Shown here: positions 32,496-40,416 of the stretch, piece after piece
Numbering within the stretch: position 1 is the stretch's first letter
How the letters are laid out: each line of letters opens with the position of its first letter
Source of the DNA: JANYHH01 sp965249745
Lineage (GTDB): Bacteria; Deinococcota; Deinococci; Deinococcales; JAAFIG01
Assembly: GCA_965249745.1 (NCBI GenBank)
Contig: OZ252252.1
Span: forward strand, 806,001 to 870,000
DNA length: 64,000 bases
Direction: 5' to 3'
Notes under the pieces: generated by a model
Databases searched by the model: none
What the model saw: only the letters and a program-made list of their open reading frames with translations
Told to the model about the DNA's origin: nothing
Made by a program: the position numbers and the translations under genes

Positions 32496-33707
32496 GTGTC
32501 TCTGACGTGGCTGCTGGCTCTATCGCATCTGAAGCGCCGTCAGACGCAGAATCTGTTGTCGGTTGTGGGTGTCGCCATCGGCGTGATGGTGCTAACGACC
32601 TCCCTGTCACTGACGAACGGCTTCGTCCAAGCCCTGTTCGATAGCACGATTAAAGCGCAGCCACACATTGAACTCGAGTCCTGGCAGCGCAACCTGGTGG
32701 GCGTTCCGTCTGACCCGAACCTCGAGGCCCGCCTGAAAGCCACTCCAGAAGTGATTGGCTGGTCGCCGTACTTGACCGCGCAGGCGCTCTTGGCGCGGCG
32801 TGCCGGGTCGGGCCGCGGCGGCACGCAGGTCCCAGCTCAGGTTTACGGCGTCGTCCCGGCCGCGGAGGTGACAGCCTTGAACTTGGACGCCGATGACCGC
32901 CAGCGACTCCAGGAGCTACCAGCCGACGGGATTCTCTTGGGCAGAGATCTGGCCCGAGGCCTCGGGGCTTTCCCCGGCGATACCGTCTGGATCGTGACCT
33001 CGAGCGGGGGCAATGTGGCTGACGCGCAACGCAAGCCGTTCAAGGTCAGCGGCACGTTTTCGACCGGCAATTACGTGATTGACAACGTGTTGGCCTTCAC
33101 CCGCCTCGAGCCGCTTCAAACGCTGCGTGGGGCGACCGGGTTGATTAACGGCTATCACGTGCGGCTCAGCAACGCCGAACTCGCGCCGCGCTTCGCCAAC
33201 ACGCTGCCGACCAACCTGGAAGCGGGCAAAATCGCGCAGTTCAGCGGAACGCCCTGGCAGGACAAGTACCGTAGCGTCGTGGACTCGATGCGGCTTCAGA
33301 AGCAGGTGATCGCGGCCGTGCTGACGCTGATCGTGATCGTGGCCGCCTTCGGCATGGTCAACGTTTTCCTGTTGACCGTCTTCGAGAAAACCCAGGAGAT
33401 CGCCATTCTCCGCGCCATCGGAGCCAGCACGCGCTTGGTGCAAAACGTCTTCCTGTTAAAAGGACTGGTGCTGGGCGGGATTGGACTGGTCGTCGGGAAT
33501 CTATTGGGATTGGCGCTCAGCTATTACTTCGTCTGGCAACCCTTCCGGCTGCCCGGTGATCTGTTCTTTATCAGCGCACTCCCAGCCGAACCTCGAGCCG
33601 GGGATTTCCTCTGGGTCAGCGGCGTGTCCCTGGTCGCCACGGTGCTGGCGGCGTTCATTCCGGCACGGCGAGCGGCCGGAATCGAACCCGCCAAGATCAT
33701 TCGATAG
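32496..33707 (+). CDS. ABC transporter permease, FtsX/LolC-type
   Basis: 403 residues from GTG 32496; TAAACT (32484-32489) lies 6 nt upstream, so leaderless. One membrane segment at about 20-42, a large extracytoplasmic MacB-like core domain (45-265), then three segments at 275-300, 320-350 and 370-395, the standard FtsX layout. Motifs RRQTQNLLSVVGVAIGVMVL and EKTQEIAILRAIGAS are typical. Its ATPase is not adjacent. Likely lipoprotein release or efflux. Confidence 0.85.
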   Translation: MSLTWLLALSHLKRRQTQNLLSVVGVAIGVMVLTTSLSLTNGFVQALFDSTIKAQPHIELESWQRNLVGVPSDPNLEARLKATPEVIGWSPYLTAQALLARRAGSGRGGTQVPAQVYGVVPAAEVTALNLDADDRQRLQELPADGILLGRDLARGLGAFPGDTVWIVTSSGGNVADAQRKPFKVSGTFSTGNYVIDNVLAFTRLEPLQTLRGATGLINGYHVRLSNAELAPRFANTLPTNLEAGKIAQFSGTPWQDKYRSVVDSMRLQKQVIAAVLTLIVIVAAFGMVNVFLLTVFEKTQEIAILRAIGASTRLVQNVFLLKGLVLGGIGLVVGNLLGLALSYYFVWQPFRLPGDLFFISALPAEPRAGDFLWVSGVSLVATVLAAFIPARRAAGIEPAKIIR

Positions 33708-33977
33708 CCTCGAGTCAGATGGGAGATAGGTGTTGTCGCTGGCGCTCGTGTTCGTCTCCCGAGCAAGGTTGCTGGGCTGGGATCGTCGGTCTCGAGGCTA
33801 GGGTGGCTAGGTGAATCACCGTTTGCCCCTCCGAGTTGTGTTTGTGATAGAAGAAAGCCAGCGATTTATAGCAGTTCAATGTCTCAATGAGGCGTTCTGT
33901 CTCGAGCGCAATGGAGCGTGTCTCCCAAAGTTCAGGCGCTGAAGCTGAATCTCGAGGTGCTAGCTCCGGGGTCGTGG

Positions 33978-35396
33978 TTACTTGTAATAGTTCTTCAGTA
34001 ACTCCTGGTACTCCGGCGGCAGCTTCGGGTCCAGAATCGCGCTCTCGGTGGCGCGCTGGTAGTTCGGCGTGCCGGGCGTGCCGGTCAGCGGTTGGCGCGG
34101 ATCGCCCGGCAGTTGCAATGCGCCACTGCGAACGTTCGTGCCCTTGACCGCGCCTGGCAGGTACTGCAACTTACCCTTGCCACCGTTCGCCGCGCCGACC
34201 TGTTTCGGCTCGCTCGAGCCACGCCCGCCACGACCGGGTTGACCTCGCGGCGATTGCCCGTTCTGCCCCTTGCCATCATTGAATTGCTCCGACGGGTCAT
34301 CCCCGGCGCTGGGCTGATTACCGCGCCCGTTCTTGCCCGCGCCGGGCTGCTTGCCGCCCGACTGAGATCCGCTGCCGGGTTGATTGCCATTGCCCTGCTG
34401 ATTCTGAGCGCCATTAGGGTCGGTCTGAGACCCGCCCTGCCGCTGGGTACCACCCGGTTGATTGCGGCTCCCCCCGTTGGACTTTCCCTGACCGGAGCGA
34501 TTCCCGTTCTGCCCCGTTTTGCCGTTCTGCCCAGATTGCGAGCCGTCATTCCCGCTCGAAGGGTCGGCGTTGCCGTCGCCTTTGGCGCTGCCCGGTTGTC
34601 CCGCGCCAGGGTTGTTGTCCTGAACGCGCTTCCCGTCCTTGCCGCCTTGGGCGGCGTTGGGATCGCGTTCGCGCACGGAGCCGCGTTCCAGGGCATCCAT
34701 GAACTCCTTGCTGATCGCGGCCGGATCGTCGTTGGCGTTGCCGCCGCCGGGTTTCAGATCCCCGAGTTGTGATTCGGGCAGGCTGCCGCCGTTCGCGGCG
34801 CGTCCCGGTTTGGCGCTCGTCCCACCGCCCGGTGCGGCCCCACGACTCGGGGCATCCAGGACGGGCTGGGCATCACTGCCGCCCCCGTCCGGCAGGACGC
34901 CGTTGCTGCGGGCTAACTCGTCACGGGTCACGGGGCGTTGGGTCGTCGCGTCCGTCCCAGCCGCTCGAGGTGGGAATACCAGCAGCAGACTGCACAGCGC
35001 TAGTATCGCCGCCCCCTCGAGCCAGGGTAGGGCGGGCAGATCGGTTTGTCGTTGCGTGTACAGGGCTTGGCGCTCCAAGCGTTCCTGAAAGCCGAAAGCA
35101 TCCTCCGGTGCGGTCAGCGCGGTCGTGTACGCGCCGCTGAGTTTTTCGACCTCGCGCAGCGCCTCCTCCGGGCGGACAGGAGTTGGGAGCATGGCTGGTA
35201 GCAGCGCCAGCAGCAACCACCACGGGTTCAGGTTGAAGGCGATCACGACGACGAGCAGCACCACCGTCAAGGTCAATCCGGCTCGAGCGCGCCACTGCCA
35301 GGTGCGACGGGCGTACCAGGCGCGGTGCAGGCGCAGCCTGGGGTGAATCCAGCCTTTCGGCAGGGCTTGGCGGTTGAAACGTGGACTCGAGGTCAT
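33978..35396 (-). CDS. Membrane protein with long Gly/Gln/Asn/Ser-rich region
   Basis: 472 residues. Two to three hydrophobic segments at about 38-70 and 127-146, then a 250-residue low-complexity Gly/Gln/Asn/Ser/Pro stretch (about 160-410), and a conserved-looking C-terminus ending DPKLPPEYQELLKNYYK. That tail resembles proteins encoded near MoxR ATPase and Bat-type genes. ATG 35396 overlaps the upstream stop (ATGA). Third gene of a three-gene operon. Function unknown. Confidence 0.7.
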   Translation of the reverse strand: MTSSPRFNRQALPKGWIHPRLRLHRAWYARRTWQWRARAGLTLTVVLLVVVIAFNLNPWWLLLALLPAMLPTPVRPEEALREVEKLSGAYTTALTAPEDAFGFQERLERQALYTQRQTDLPALPWLEGAAILALCSLLLVFPPRAAGTDATTQRPVTRDELARSNGVLPDGGGSDAQPVLDAPSRGAAPGGGTSAKPGRAANGGSLPESQLGDLKPGGGNANDDPAAISKEFMDALERGSVRERDPNAAQGGKDGKRVQDNNPGAGQPGSAKGDGNADPSSGNDGSQSGQNGKTGQNGNRSGQGKSNGGSRNQPGGTQRQGGSQTDPNGAQNQQGNGNQPGSGSQSGGKQPGAGKNGRGNQPSAGDDPSEQFNDGKGQNGQSPRGQPGRGGRGSSEPKQVGAANGGKGKLQYLPGAVKGTNVRSGALQLPGDPRQPLTGTPGTPNYQRATESAILDPKLPPEYQELLKNYYK

Positions 35397-35950
35397 GGTC
35401 GTCTCCAGAACAGTATCGCAAATCCGCCCAATCCCATCACGATCAGAGTGGGGGAGAGCGGCTCGAGGGTGAAGCCTTGCGCGGCGAAGATCAGCACAGC
35501 AAGTAACGGGTACGCCCAGCCGAGGCGGGCGTGAACCCGCAGTGCGGCGAAGCTTCCGATGCCCAGCAGCAAGCTCATCACGGCGGTGAGCGGAAATCCG
35601 GCCCTCGCTTCCAGAGCGAAAGCCCAGAGTTCCGGGGGTACCAGGATCGTTCCCCAGAGCGCTAACGCCAGCGCGCCCTGCAACTTGGAGCGAAGCGGCC
35701 GCGGATCAACCGGTTCGGGCCCGGTTTCCAGCAATGACCGCCGCTGACCGACGCCCACCCCGAGCATCGTTCCTAGCACCAACAGAGCAACCAGCCGCAA
35801 CCCGGCGACCGCCTCGAAGGAGAGCGGCGCGGCGCTGCCCGAGCGCGGGGCGAGCGCCGCCAACAGCAACAGTTCCAGCATCGCCACGATCATCACCACC
35901 TGGTACGGCGGTTCGGCGGTCAGGTGTCTCACGGTTTGCGAGTTCGTCAC
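35393..35950 (-). CDS. Integral membrane protein, unknown function
   Basis: 185 residues with about five hydrophobic segments and no soluble domain. GTG 35950 overlaps the upstream stop as GTGA, and its own stop overlaps the next gene as ATGA, so the three genes are translationally coupled and probably form one membrane complex. No family recognised. Confidence 0.7.
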   Translation of the reverse strand: MTNSQTVRHLTAEPPYQVVMIVAMLELLLLAALAPRSGSAAPLSFEAVAGLRLVALLVLGTMLGVGVGQRRSLLETGPEPVDPRPLRSKLQGALALALWGTILVPPELWAFALEARAGFPLTAVMSLLLGIGSFAALRVHARLGWAYPLLAVLIFAAQGFTLEPLSPTLIVMGLGGFAILFWRRP

Positions 35951-37230
35951 GGTGCGCCCTCCGGGAGGGCGATCACGATCAAATCACCCTGTTGCGCGAT
36001 CGCGGAACCCACGGGCAGGACTCGAGCGGCCGCCTCGTATTCGGCTGGGGCGAAGCTCGAGGAGCTGGGCGCGGTCAAGCGACGGCGGGTTTGTGACAGC
36101 GGTTCCAGTGATCCGTGACCGACAACGTAAACGTTTTTCAGGGGTGTGTCACCCAGATTCTCGATCCAGTCGTTAGAGACTCGCATCGGAACAATCGCGG
36201 CTCGAGGGGGTTCCAGGTACGCGAAGCGCGACCAGGGGCGCACGTTTATCAGTGTGGCCTCACTGGTGTACTGCCGCGCCATCGGCTCGAGCGGCTGAGC
36301 GCTGACGGGCAGGCGTTGCGGGCCGCCTCTCGGGTTGAACCGCGAGTGAACCTCCAGCTTCAAGCCCCAACCGCCCGCGCCGACCAGCACCGTTTGCCTG
36401 CGCTCCGAAAAGGCGCTCTTCGGTTGCAACGAGACGAAACCGACCGCGCCGACCGTGACCGCCAATCCGGCCGCCGCGAAACTGAAGCGCCAGTTCAGAC
36501 GCCGTGCGCTGTACAGCCCCAGCACACCGATAAACGCCGCCACACTCCACAGCGCCAGTGCCTCGGAGCGGCGACCGGGGACCTGCGCCTCGGGGGTCAG
36601 CGCAGCCACGAGGTTGGTTAGCGGCAACGCCGCACCCGTCCCCGCCTCGAGCCAACCGGCCTCAGACTGCACCGCACCGAGTCCCAGCGCCCCGAGCGGT
36701 AACCGCTGAGCGCTCGAGGTTGGAAGCCTAGCTCCGCCCGCGACGGCGTTCAGCGCCGCGCCCGAATCCAGGTTCCCGGAGAGTCGTGCGCCGCCCAGGT
36801 ACACGGCCGGGCTGCTGACGGCTTCTGTTACTTCGGGAACCGTCGTGAACGGCTCGAGCCGCAGACTGCGCTTCCCAATCGCGCCGCTCAGCGTCAGTTT
36901 GACCGGATGCTTGAAGAACAGCGGTATGAGCAGGCGGCGTTCGCGCACCCCAGCCCCGGCCGTCACCTCGAGCCGAGCCGTCAGCGCCTTCAGTCCCGCA
37001 CGTAGTGTCCCATCTGCGGTTTCCAGGTCCAGCCTGTACGCGCCGCCGCCCGTGACAGTCAGGCGCAGTTCCGACCACGCGCCGCTGACGAAACCGCTGC
37101 CCCAACCGAGCCGCGCCTCCGCACCGGGCAGGCTCAGGTCGGGTTCCAGGGTTTGCGCCACAGCCCTCTCCAGCACACCACCGAGCGATGCGATTGCACC
37201 GAACAGCAGCCAGCGCCAGACTCGAGTCAC
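35947..37230 (-). CDS. Exported membrane-anchored protein, unknown function
   Basis: 427 residues from GTG 37230. Signal peptide 1-25 (ending AVAQT), a beta-rich domain to about 220, two hydrophobic segments at about 225-270, and a second beta-rich domain at 275-427. TACAAT lies 9 nt upstream of the start. First gene of the three-gene operon. Architecture recalls BatD-like or aerotolerance-associated proteins, but no diagnostic motif was seen. Confidence 0.7.
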   Translation of the reverse strand: MTRVWRWLLFGAIASLGGVLERAVAQTLEPDLSLPGAEARLGWGSGFVSGAWSELRLTVTGGGAYRLDLETADGTLRAGLKALTARLEVTAGAGVRERRLLIPLFFKHPVKLTLSGAIGKRSLRLEPFTTVPEVTEAVSSPAVYLGGARLSGNLDSGAALNAVAGGARLPTSSAQRLPLGALGLGAVQSEAGWLEAGTGAALPLTNLVAALTPEAQVPGRRSEALALWSVAAFIGVLGLYSARRLNWRFSFAAAGLAVTVGAVGFVSLQPKSAFSERRQTVLVGAGGWGLKLEVHSRFNPRGGPQRLPVSAQPLEPMARQYTSEATLINVRPWSRFAYLEPPRAAIVPMRVSNDWIENLGDTPLKNVYVVGHGSLEPLSQTRRRLTAPSSSSFAPAEYEAAARVLPVGSAIAQQGDLIVIALPEGAP

Positions 37231-37373
37231 CTTGGCGGCATTGTAGGTCTCAGAGGGATCGGTTTGGTGTCACGATGGTGACTTTTGTGAGCGGCATCTT
37301 TGAGAGGGCTGGCTCGAGGAGTTGCATCCTCTCAGCTTCGGACTTGACTGTATGGCTGCCAACTCGAGGATCA

Positions 37374-37438
37374 AACTACCGAGTTCGGCGTGGTCAGCTT
37401 GACGTTTGAAGTCAATGCCATGTGTCTACGAGGTAAAT
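37374..37438 (-). repeat. ~95-bp dispersed intergenic repeat, copy C (degenerate)
   Basis: Read on the minus strand: GTAGACACA, ATTGACTTCAAACGTCAAG and the conserved tail CTGACCACGCCGAACTCGG. The upstream hairpin arm is eroded relative to the other copies. Confidence 0.7.
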
Positions 37439-37461
37439 ACCCGCTAGCCAAATCAGGACTT

Positions 37462-37557
37462 TAATTACTGAGTTCGGCATGGTCAGCTTACCGTTTTGAG
37501 GCAATAGAATGCGTCTGTGACGCACGCGTCTAGTAGCCGAAGCGTGCCTTTATCAGT
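37462..37557 (-). repeat. ~95-bp dispersed intergenic repeat, copy D
   Basis: Read on the minus strand: ACTGATAAAGGCACGCTTCG, the hairpin TGCGTCACAGACGCA, ATTGCCTCAAAACGG and the tail CTGACCATGCCGAACTCAG. Directly repeated with copy C about 90 bp apart. Confidence 0.8.
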
Positions 37558-37736
37558 AGTGAGGGTGAAAACCTCGTCTCGAGACCGCTTCAGTTCTGAT
37601 CGGGCAGACAGAAACACCACAGGTTCGGACACGGTAGTCGCTAACCCTCTCGAGTGGCAGCCGTGCGCTTGCACCCAGCCAATTCCACGGGTCAGCCTCT
37701 GTCTCGAGTCTGATCTTTTCAAGCTGTGGCTCGCGC

Positions 37737-38513
37737 CTAGTGCTTTCTCGCCTGAGCGTTCTTGACCATACCCGGTACGAAGGCCCTCGGGACCAGGCGC
37801 GGCATGAGGGTCAGGAGCTGATTGGACAGCCCTGGAATCACGACTCGAGCACCGGCTTCCATGGCCGCCACGCCTTGTCTGGCGACCTCCGCGCCGCTCA
37901 TCATCGGGTTCATCGGGCTGCTGAGGAGTTTGCTGTCCTGCATCGCGGCGCGCGCCTGAAAGCCGCTCTCGACCGGGCCGGGGCAAAGCGCGGTGACGCT
38001 GACGCCCGTGCCGTGCAACTCTTCGCTCAGCGCCTCACTGAGGCTTAGCACGTAGGCTTTGCTGGCGTAGTACACAGCCATCAGCGGTCCGGGCATAAAG
38101 GCGGCGGTGCTGGCCACGTTCATGACTTTGCCGGATTTGCGGGCCACCATGTTCGGTAGGAGCGCTCGCGTCAGCAGCGTCAGGGTGACCATGTTGAGCA
38201 TCAACATCTGCTCGAGTTTAGCGAGGTCAGCCCCCCAGAACTCGCCGTAATCGGCGAACCCGGCGTTGTTAACCAGGGCGTCCACCTGCAACCCTCGAGC
38301 CGTCAATTCCCCTGTCAGTTGCCGGGTGGCGTCCGGGACGGACAGGTCCAGCGCGATCACCTCCGCGCCGCCGAGTTCCTGCGACAATTTCTGGAGCTTG
38401 TCTTGGCTGCGAGCCACCAGAATCAGCTTGTATTTCGGGTGAAGCTCCCTGGCGATGGCCTCGCCGATGCCGCCGGATGCGCCGGTCACGAGTGCGATGG
38501 GTTGGGCGTTCAT
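37737..38513 (-). CDS. Short-chain dehydrogenase/reductase
   Basis: 258 residues from ATG 38513, which has a perfect AGGAGG site. Classical SDR motifs: cofactor loop TGASGGIGEAIA (near 12), NNAGFADYG (near 87), catalytic Ser in NVASTAAF and YxxxK in YYASKAY (near 153), then PGPVESGF. Probably NADP-linked, substrate unknown. 31 bp downstream of the TetR regulator, so co-transcribed and likely autoregulated with it. Confidence 0.9.
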   Translation of the reverse strand: MNAQPIALVTGASGGIGEAIARELHPKYKLILVARSQDKLQKLSQELGGAEVIALDLSVPDATRQLTGELTARGLQVDALVNNAGFADYGEFWGADLAKLEQMLMLNMVTLTLLTRALLPNMVARKSGKVMNVASTAAFMPGPLMAVYYASKAYVLSLSEALSEELHGTGVSVTALCPGPVESGFQARAAMQDSKLLSSPMNPMMSGAEVARQGVAAMEAGARVVIPGLSNQLLTLMPRLVPRAFVPGMVKNAQARKH

Positions 38514-38544
38514 ACTGTCCTCCTGTGGACTGGGTGAGGGACGG

Positions 38545-39210
38545 TTACGATGGGCGGTTTGTCGCAGTGATGCCGCCCAGCAGCGCACGCAGACTCCGCT
38601 CGAGGGTGGGTTGAAATTCGACCTGCAAAACTTGTAATTCCTGATCCTGAAGCACGCGCTCGATCACCTCGGAGGGCAGGCTGAGCTGCGCCACGCCGAT
38701 CACGAGCGCGTTCAGCCATTGCAGCAGCTCTGGAGGGTTACAACCCGGAAACCACGCCTCGAGGTGAGGCAGCAGTCGGCTCGACGCGGCTAAGAAAAAG
38801 CGCTTGAAGCGTTCGGCGGACTCCTGGCTCAGGTTCTGCTCCAAGATGCTCGTCTGGACCGCGATCAGCCCGACCAACCGGGGTCTTGAGCCGAGACCGC
38901 TGGCGATGGCGTGCGCCAGATCGGCTCGAGGTGAACTGGGTTCCTGCAACTGGGGTTCCTGAGCCTGAAACCAGGCTTCCAATGCCGCGAACCATTCACC
39001 TAGCTCCTGAGTCAACAACTCCAGCAGCAGTTCCTCTTTGGTGCGAAAGTACAGGTAGGTCGTGCCCTTGGCGAGTCCCGCTTCTGCTGCTACCTCAAGC
39101 ATTGTCCATTTCAGCGCACGCCCGTCGTACAGCCGGGCGGCAGCCTCGAGCAGTTGAGTTTTACGGCTCTGTTTTGCGGTGTCGCTTCGCGCCCTGGATT
39201 TACTGACCAC
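38545..39210 (-). CDS. TetR family regulator
   Basis: 221 residues from GTG 39210. N-terminal TetR helix-turn-helix: QLLEAAARLYDGRALKWTML, then EVAAEAGLAKGTTYLYFRTK. C-terminal ligand domain unassigned. TATTAT lies 7 nt before the GTG with TTGACA 17 bp further upstream, a strong leaderless promoter, overlapped by a long palindromic operator. Autoregulation of the TetR-SDR operon is very likely. Confidence 0.92.
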   Translation of the reverse strand: MVSKSRARSDTAKQSRKTQLLEAAARLYDGRALKWTMLEVAAEAGLAKGTTYLYFRTKEELLLELLTQELGEWFAALEAWFQAQEPQLQEPSSPRADLAHAIASGLGSRPRLVGLIAVQTSILEQNLSQESAERFKRFFLAASSRLLPHLEAWFPGCNPPELLQWLNALVIGVAQLSLPSEVIERVLQDQELQVLQVEFQPTLERSLRALLGGITATNRPS

Positions 39211-39246
39211 AGGTCAGATAATAGGTGACTCGTGGTCATTTGTCAA
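39204..39246 (-). promoter_or_regulatory. TetR promoter and palindromic operator
   Basis: On the minus strand TTGACA (39246-39241) and TATTAT (39223-39218) are 17 bp apart. Arms TGACCACGAGTCA and TGACCTGTGGTCA (39238-39204) form an inverted repeat, 11 of 13 matching, centred on the -10 box; the downstream arm includes the GTG start codon. Binding would block both transcription and start-codon access. Confidence 0.8.
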
Positions 39247-39421
39247 ACGCTAGGTTTTGTGGACTAACATTTCTGAATCATCACAACCTCCCAAGGGTCA
39301 CCGGCTGACCATCGGGACCCGTCAATCACTCGGGGAGGCCTGTGCAAAACGCACGGGGAACGCAAAAAGCGAGTGCTACCCTGACCCTGATAGGCGCATT
39401 CCGCGCTCGGAGAGAACTACT

Positions 39422-39799
39422 ATGGCCAAAATAATTGCAGTTGACGATTCGCTCGCAGACCTGAAACTCGTCGCCTCGATTCTCGGAGGGGCATCGCACA
39501 ACGTCGTGCTGTGTGTCAACGGAGACGGCGTGGAAGAGATCGCGCAACGCGAAAACCCCGATCTGATCCTCTTGGATGTCGTCATGCCCAACCGCAACGG
39601 CTACGAGATCCTGCGCAAGCTGCGCCGCATCGCAGAAACCAAGGATATCCCGGTCTGCATCGTTTCCAGCAAGCAAGAAGCCAGCGATATCGAATGGGGT
39701 AAGCGGCAAGGAGCCAACGGATACCTGCCCAAGCCCTACACCCCGGACGACCTGATCCAAACCGTCGCCAGCTTAACCACCAAACCGTCGCCAGCCTAA
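39422..39799 (+). CDS. Response regulator, PilG/PilH-like
   Basis: 125 residues, receiver only: IAVDDS (near 7), phospho-Asp in LILLDVVMPNRNGYEIL (near 53), IVSSK and LPKPY. GGAGAG precedes ATG 39422. First gene of the chemosensory cluster, in the place where PilG/PilH-type regulators precede CheW-like PilI. The C-terminal codons and stop lie in a 23-bp tandem triplication. Confidence 0.88.
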   Translation: MAKIIAVDDSLADLKLVASILGGASHNVVLCVNGDGVEEIAQRENPDLILLDVVMPNRNGYEILRKLRRIAETKDIPVCIVSSKQEASDIEWGKRQGANGYLPKPYTPDDLIQTVASLTTKPSPA

Positions 39800-39827
39800 C
39801 CACCAAACCGTCGCCAGCCTGACCGCT
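39759..39827 (+). repeat. 23-bp tandem triplication over the 3' end of the response regulator
   Basis: Exact 23-bp period: 39759-39781, 39782-39804, 39805-39827, each starting AAACCGTCGCCAGC. The second copy carries the TAA stop (39797-39799). The third ends just before the CheW ribosome site. Confidence 0.92.
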
Positions 39828-39844
39828 CAGTCAAAGGAACCCCG

Positions 39845-40285
39845 ATGAAGATCAGCCCTCGAGTCTGCCTGTTCCGCCTAGGCGAACAACTTTTCGCCCT
39901 GCCCGGCGAACACACCCGTCAGGTTCACACCGTGCAGAACCTGCGCATCGTGCCGAAATCCCCGGCGCTGCTGCGCGGCCTGTTCCCGGTGCGCTCCAAC
40001 GTGTTACCGCTGGTCTCGCTGGAACAGATCCTCGGACTCGAGCCTGGAAAGCCCGTGCTGGCGGTGCAGATGAATTTTGAGGGTCGTGAGCTGGCCTTCG
40101 GCGTGGACGAGATGCTCGGGTTCAACCCACTGGATCGTGGCAGCCTGAAACCCGTTCCACCCGAGGTGGGACGCTTAGGGAACCTCAGCTCTGGAGTTTT
40201 TTTGTGGGGCGACCAGCCAGTGCTGCTGTTAGACACAGCCAGAATGATGAATGCGCTGGAAGGCGCGATGCGGGCGGCGGCATGA
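39845..40285 (+). CDS. CheW-like scaffold protein
   Basis: 146 residues of CheW fold: CLFRLGEQLFALPGEHTRQV, LRGLFPVRSNVLPLVSLEQI and FLWGDQPVLLLDTARM. It should link chemoreceptors to the CheA kinase (PilI-like). AAAGGAA precedes ATG 39845. Its TGA overlaps the start of a 44-residue small gene (ATGA). Confidence 0.9.
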   Translation: MKISPRVCLFRLGEQLFALPGEHTRQVHTVQNLRIVPKSPALLRGLFPVRSNVLPLVSLEQILGLEPGKPVLAVQMNFEGRELAFGVDEMLGFNPLDRGSLKPVPPEVGRLGNLSSGVFLWGDQPVLLLDTARMMNALEGAMRAAA

Positions 40286-40416
40286 ACCAACGCCGCAGGC
40301 ATAGATACGGCGACCACCCTCGGCAAGCCCAGGCACAGTCACTGCGGTTCAAACAAGCGCTCCGTTTCAAACAAGCGTCCCACCTCAAACAAGCACGGCA
40401 GGAGGTTCACCGATGA
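40282..40416 (+). CDS. 44-residue basic peptide gene coupled to CheW and the chemoreceptor
   Basis: ATG 40282 overlaps the CheW stop (ATGA) and its TGA 40414-40416 overlaps the receptor ATG (ATGA). The product is very basic (MNQRRRHRYGDHPRQAQAQS, then three 6-residue repeats LRFKQA, LRFKQA, SHLKQA). The receptor's AGGAGG site lies inside it. Double overlap argues that it is translated, perhaps just as a coupling device. No homologue recognised. Confidence 0.6.
   Translation: MNQRRRHRYGDHPRQAQAQSLRFKQALRFKQASHLKQARQEVHR
40342..40395 (+). repeat. 18-bp tandem triplication inside the 44-residue gene
   Basis: 40342-40359, 40360-40377 and 40378-40395; each ends TCAAACAAGC followed by G or A and encodes LRFKQA, LRFKQA and SHLKQA, keeping frame. 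Confidence 0.9.

Larger units (their letters stand above)
37231..37736. other. 506-bp intergenic region carrying two repeat copies
   Basis: No gene supported; a minus-strand frame that crosses it is the extension of an out-of-frame overlap with the SDR gene. It contains two minus-strand copies of the ~95-bp repeat. The rest is unremarkable apart from several CTCGAG sites. Confidence 0.6.

Noticed and set aside
37483..37986. 167-codon minus-strand frame overlapping the SDR gene
   Set aside because: It is an out-of-frame shadow of the SDR gene extending into repeat-containing intergenic DNA.
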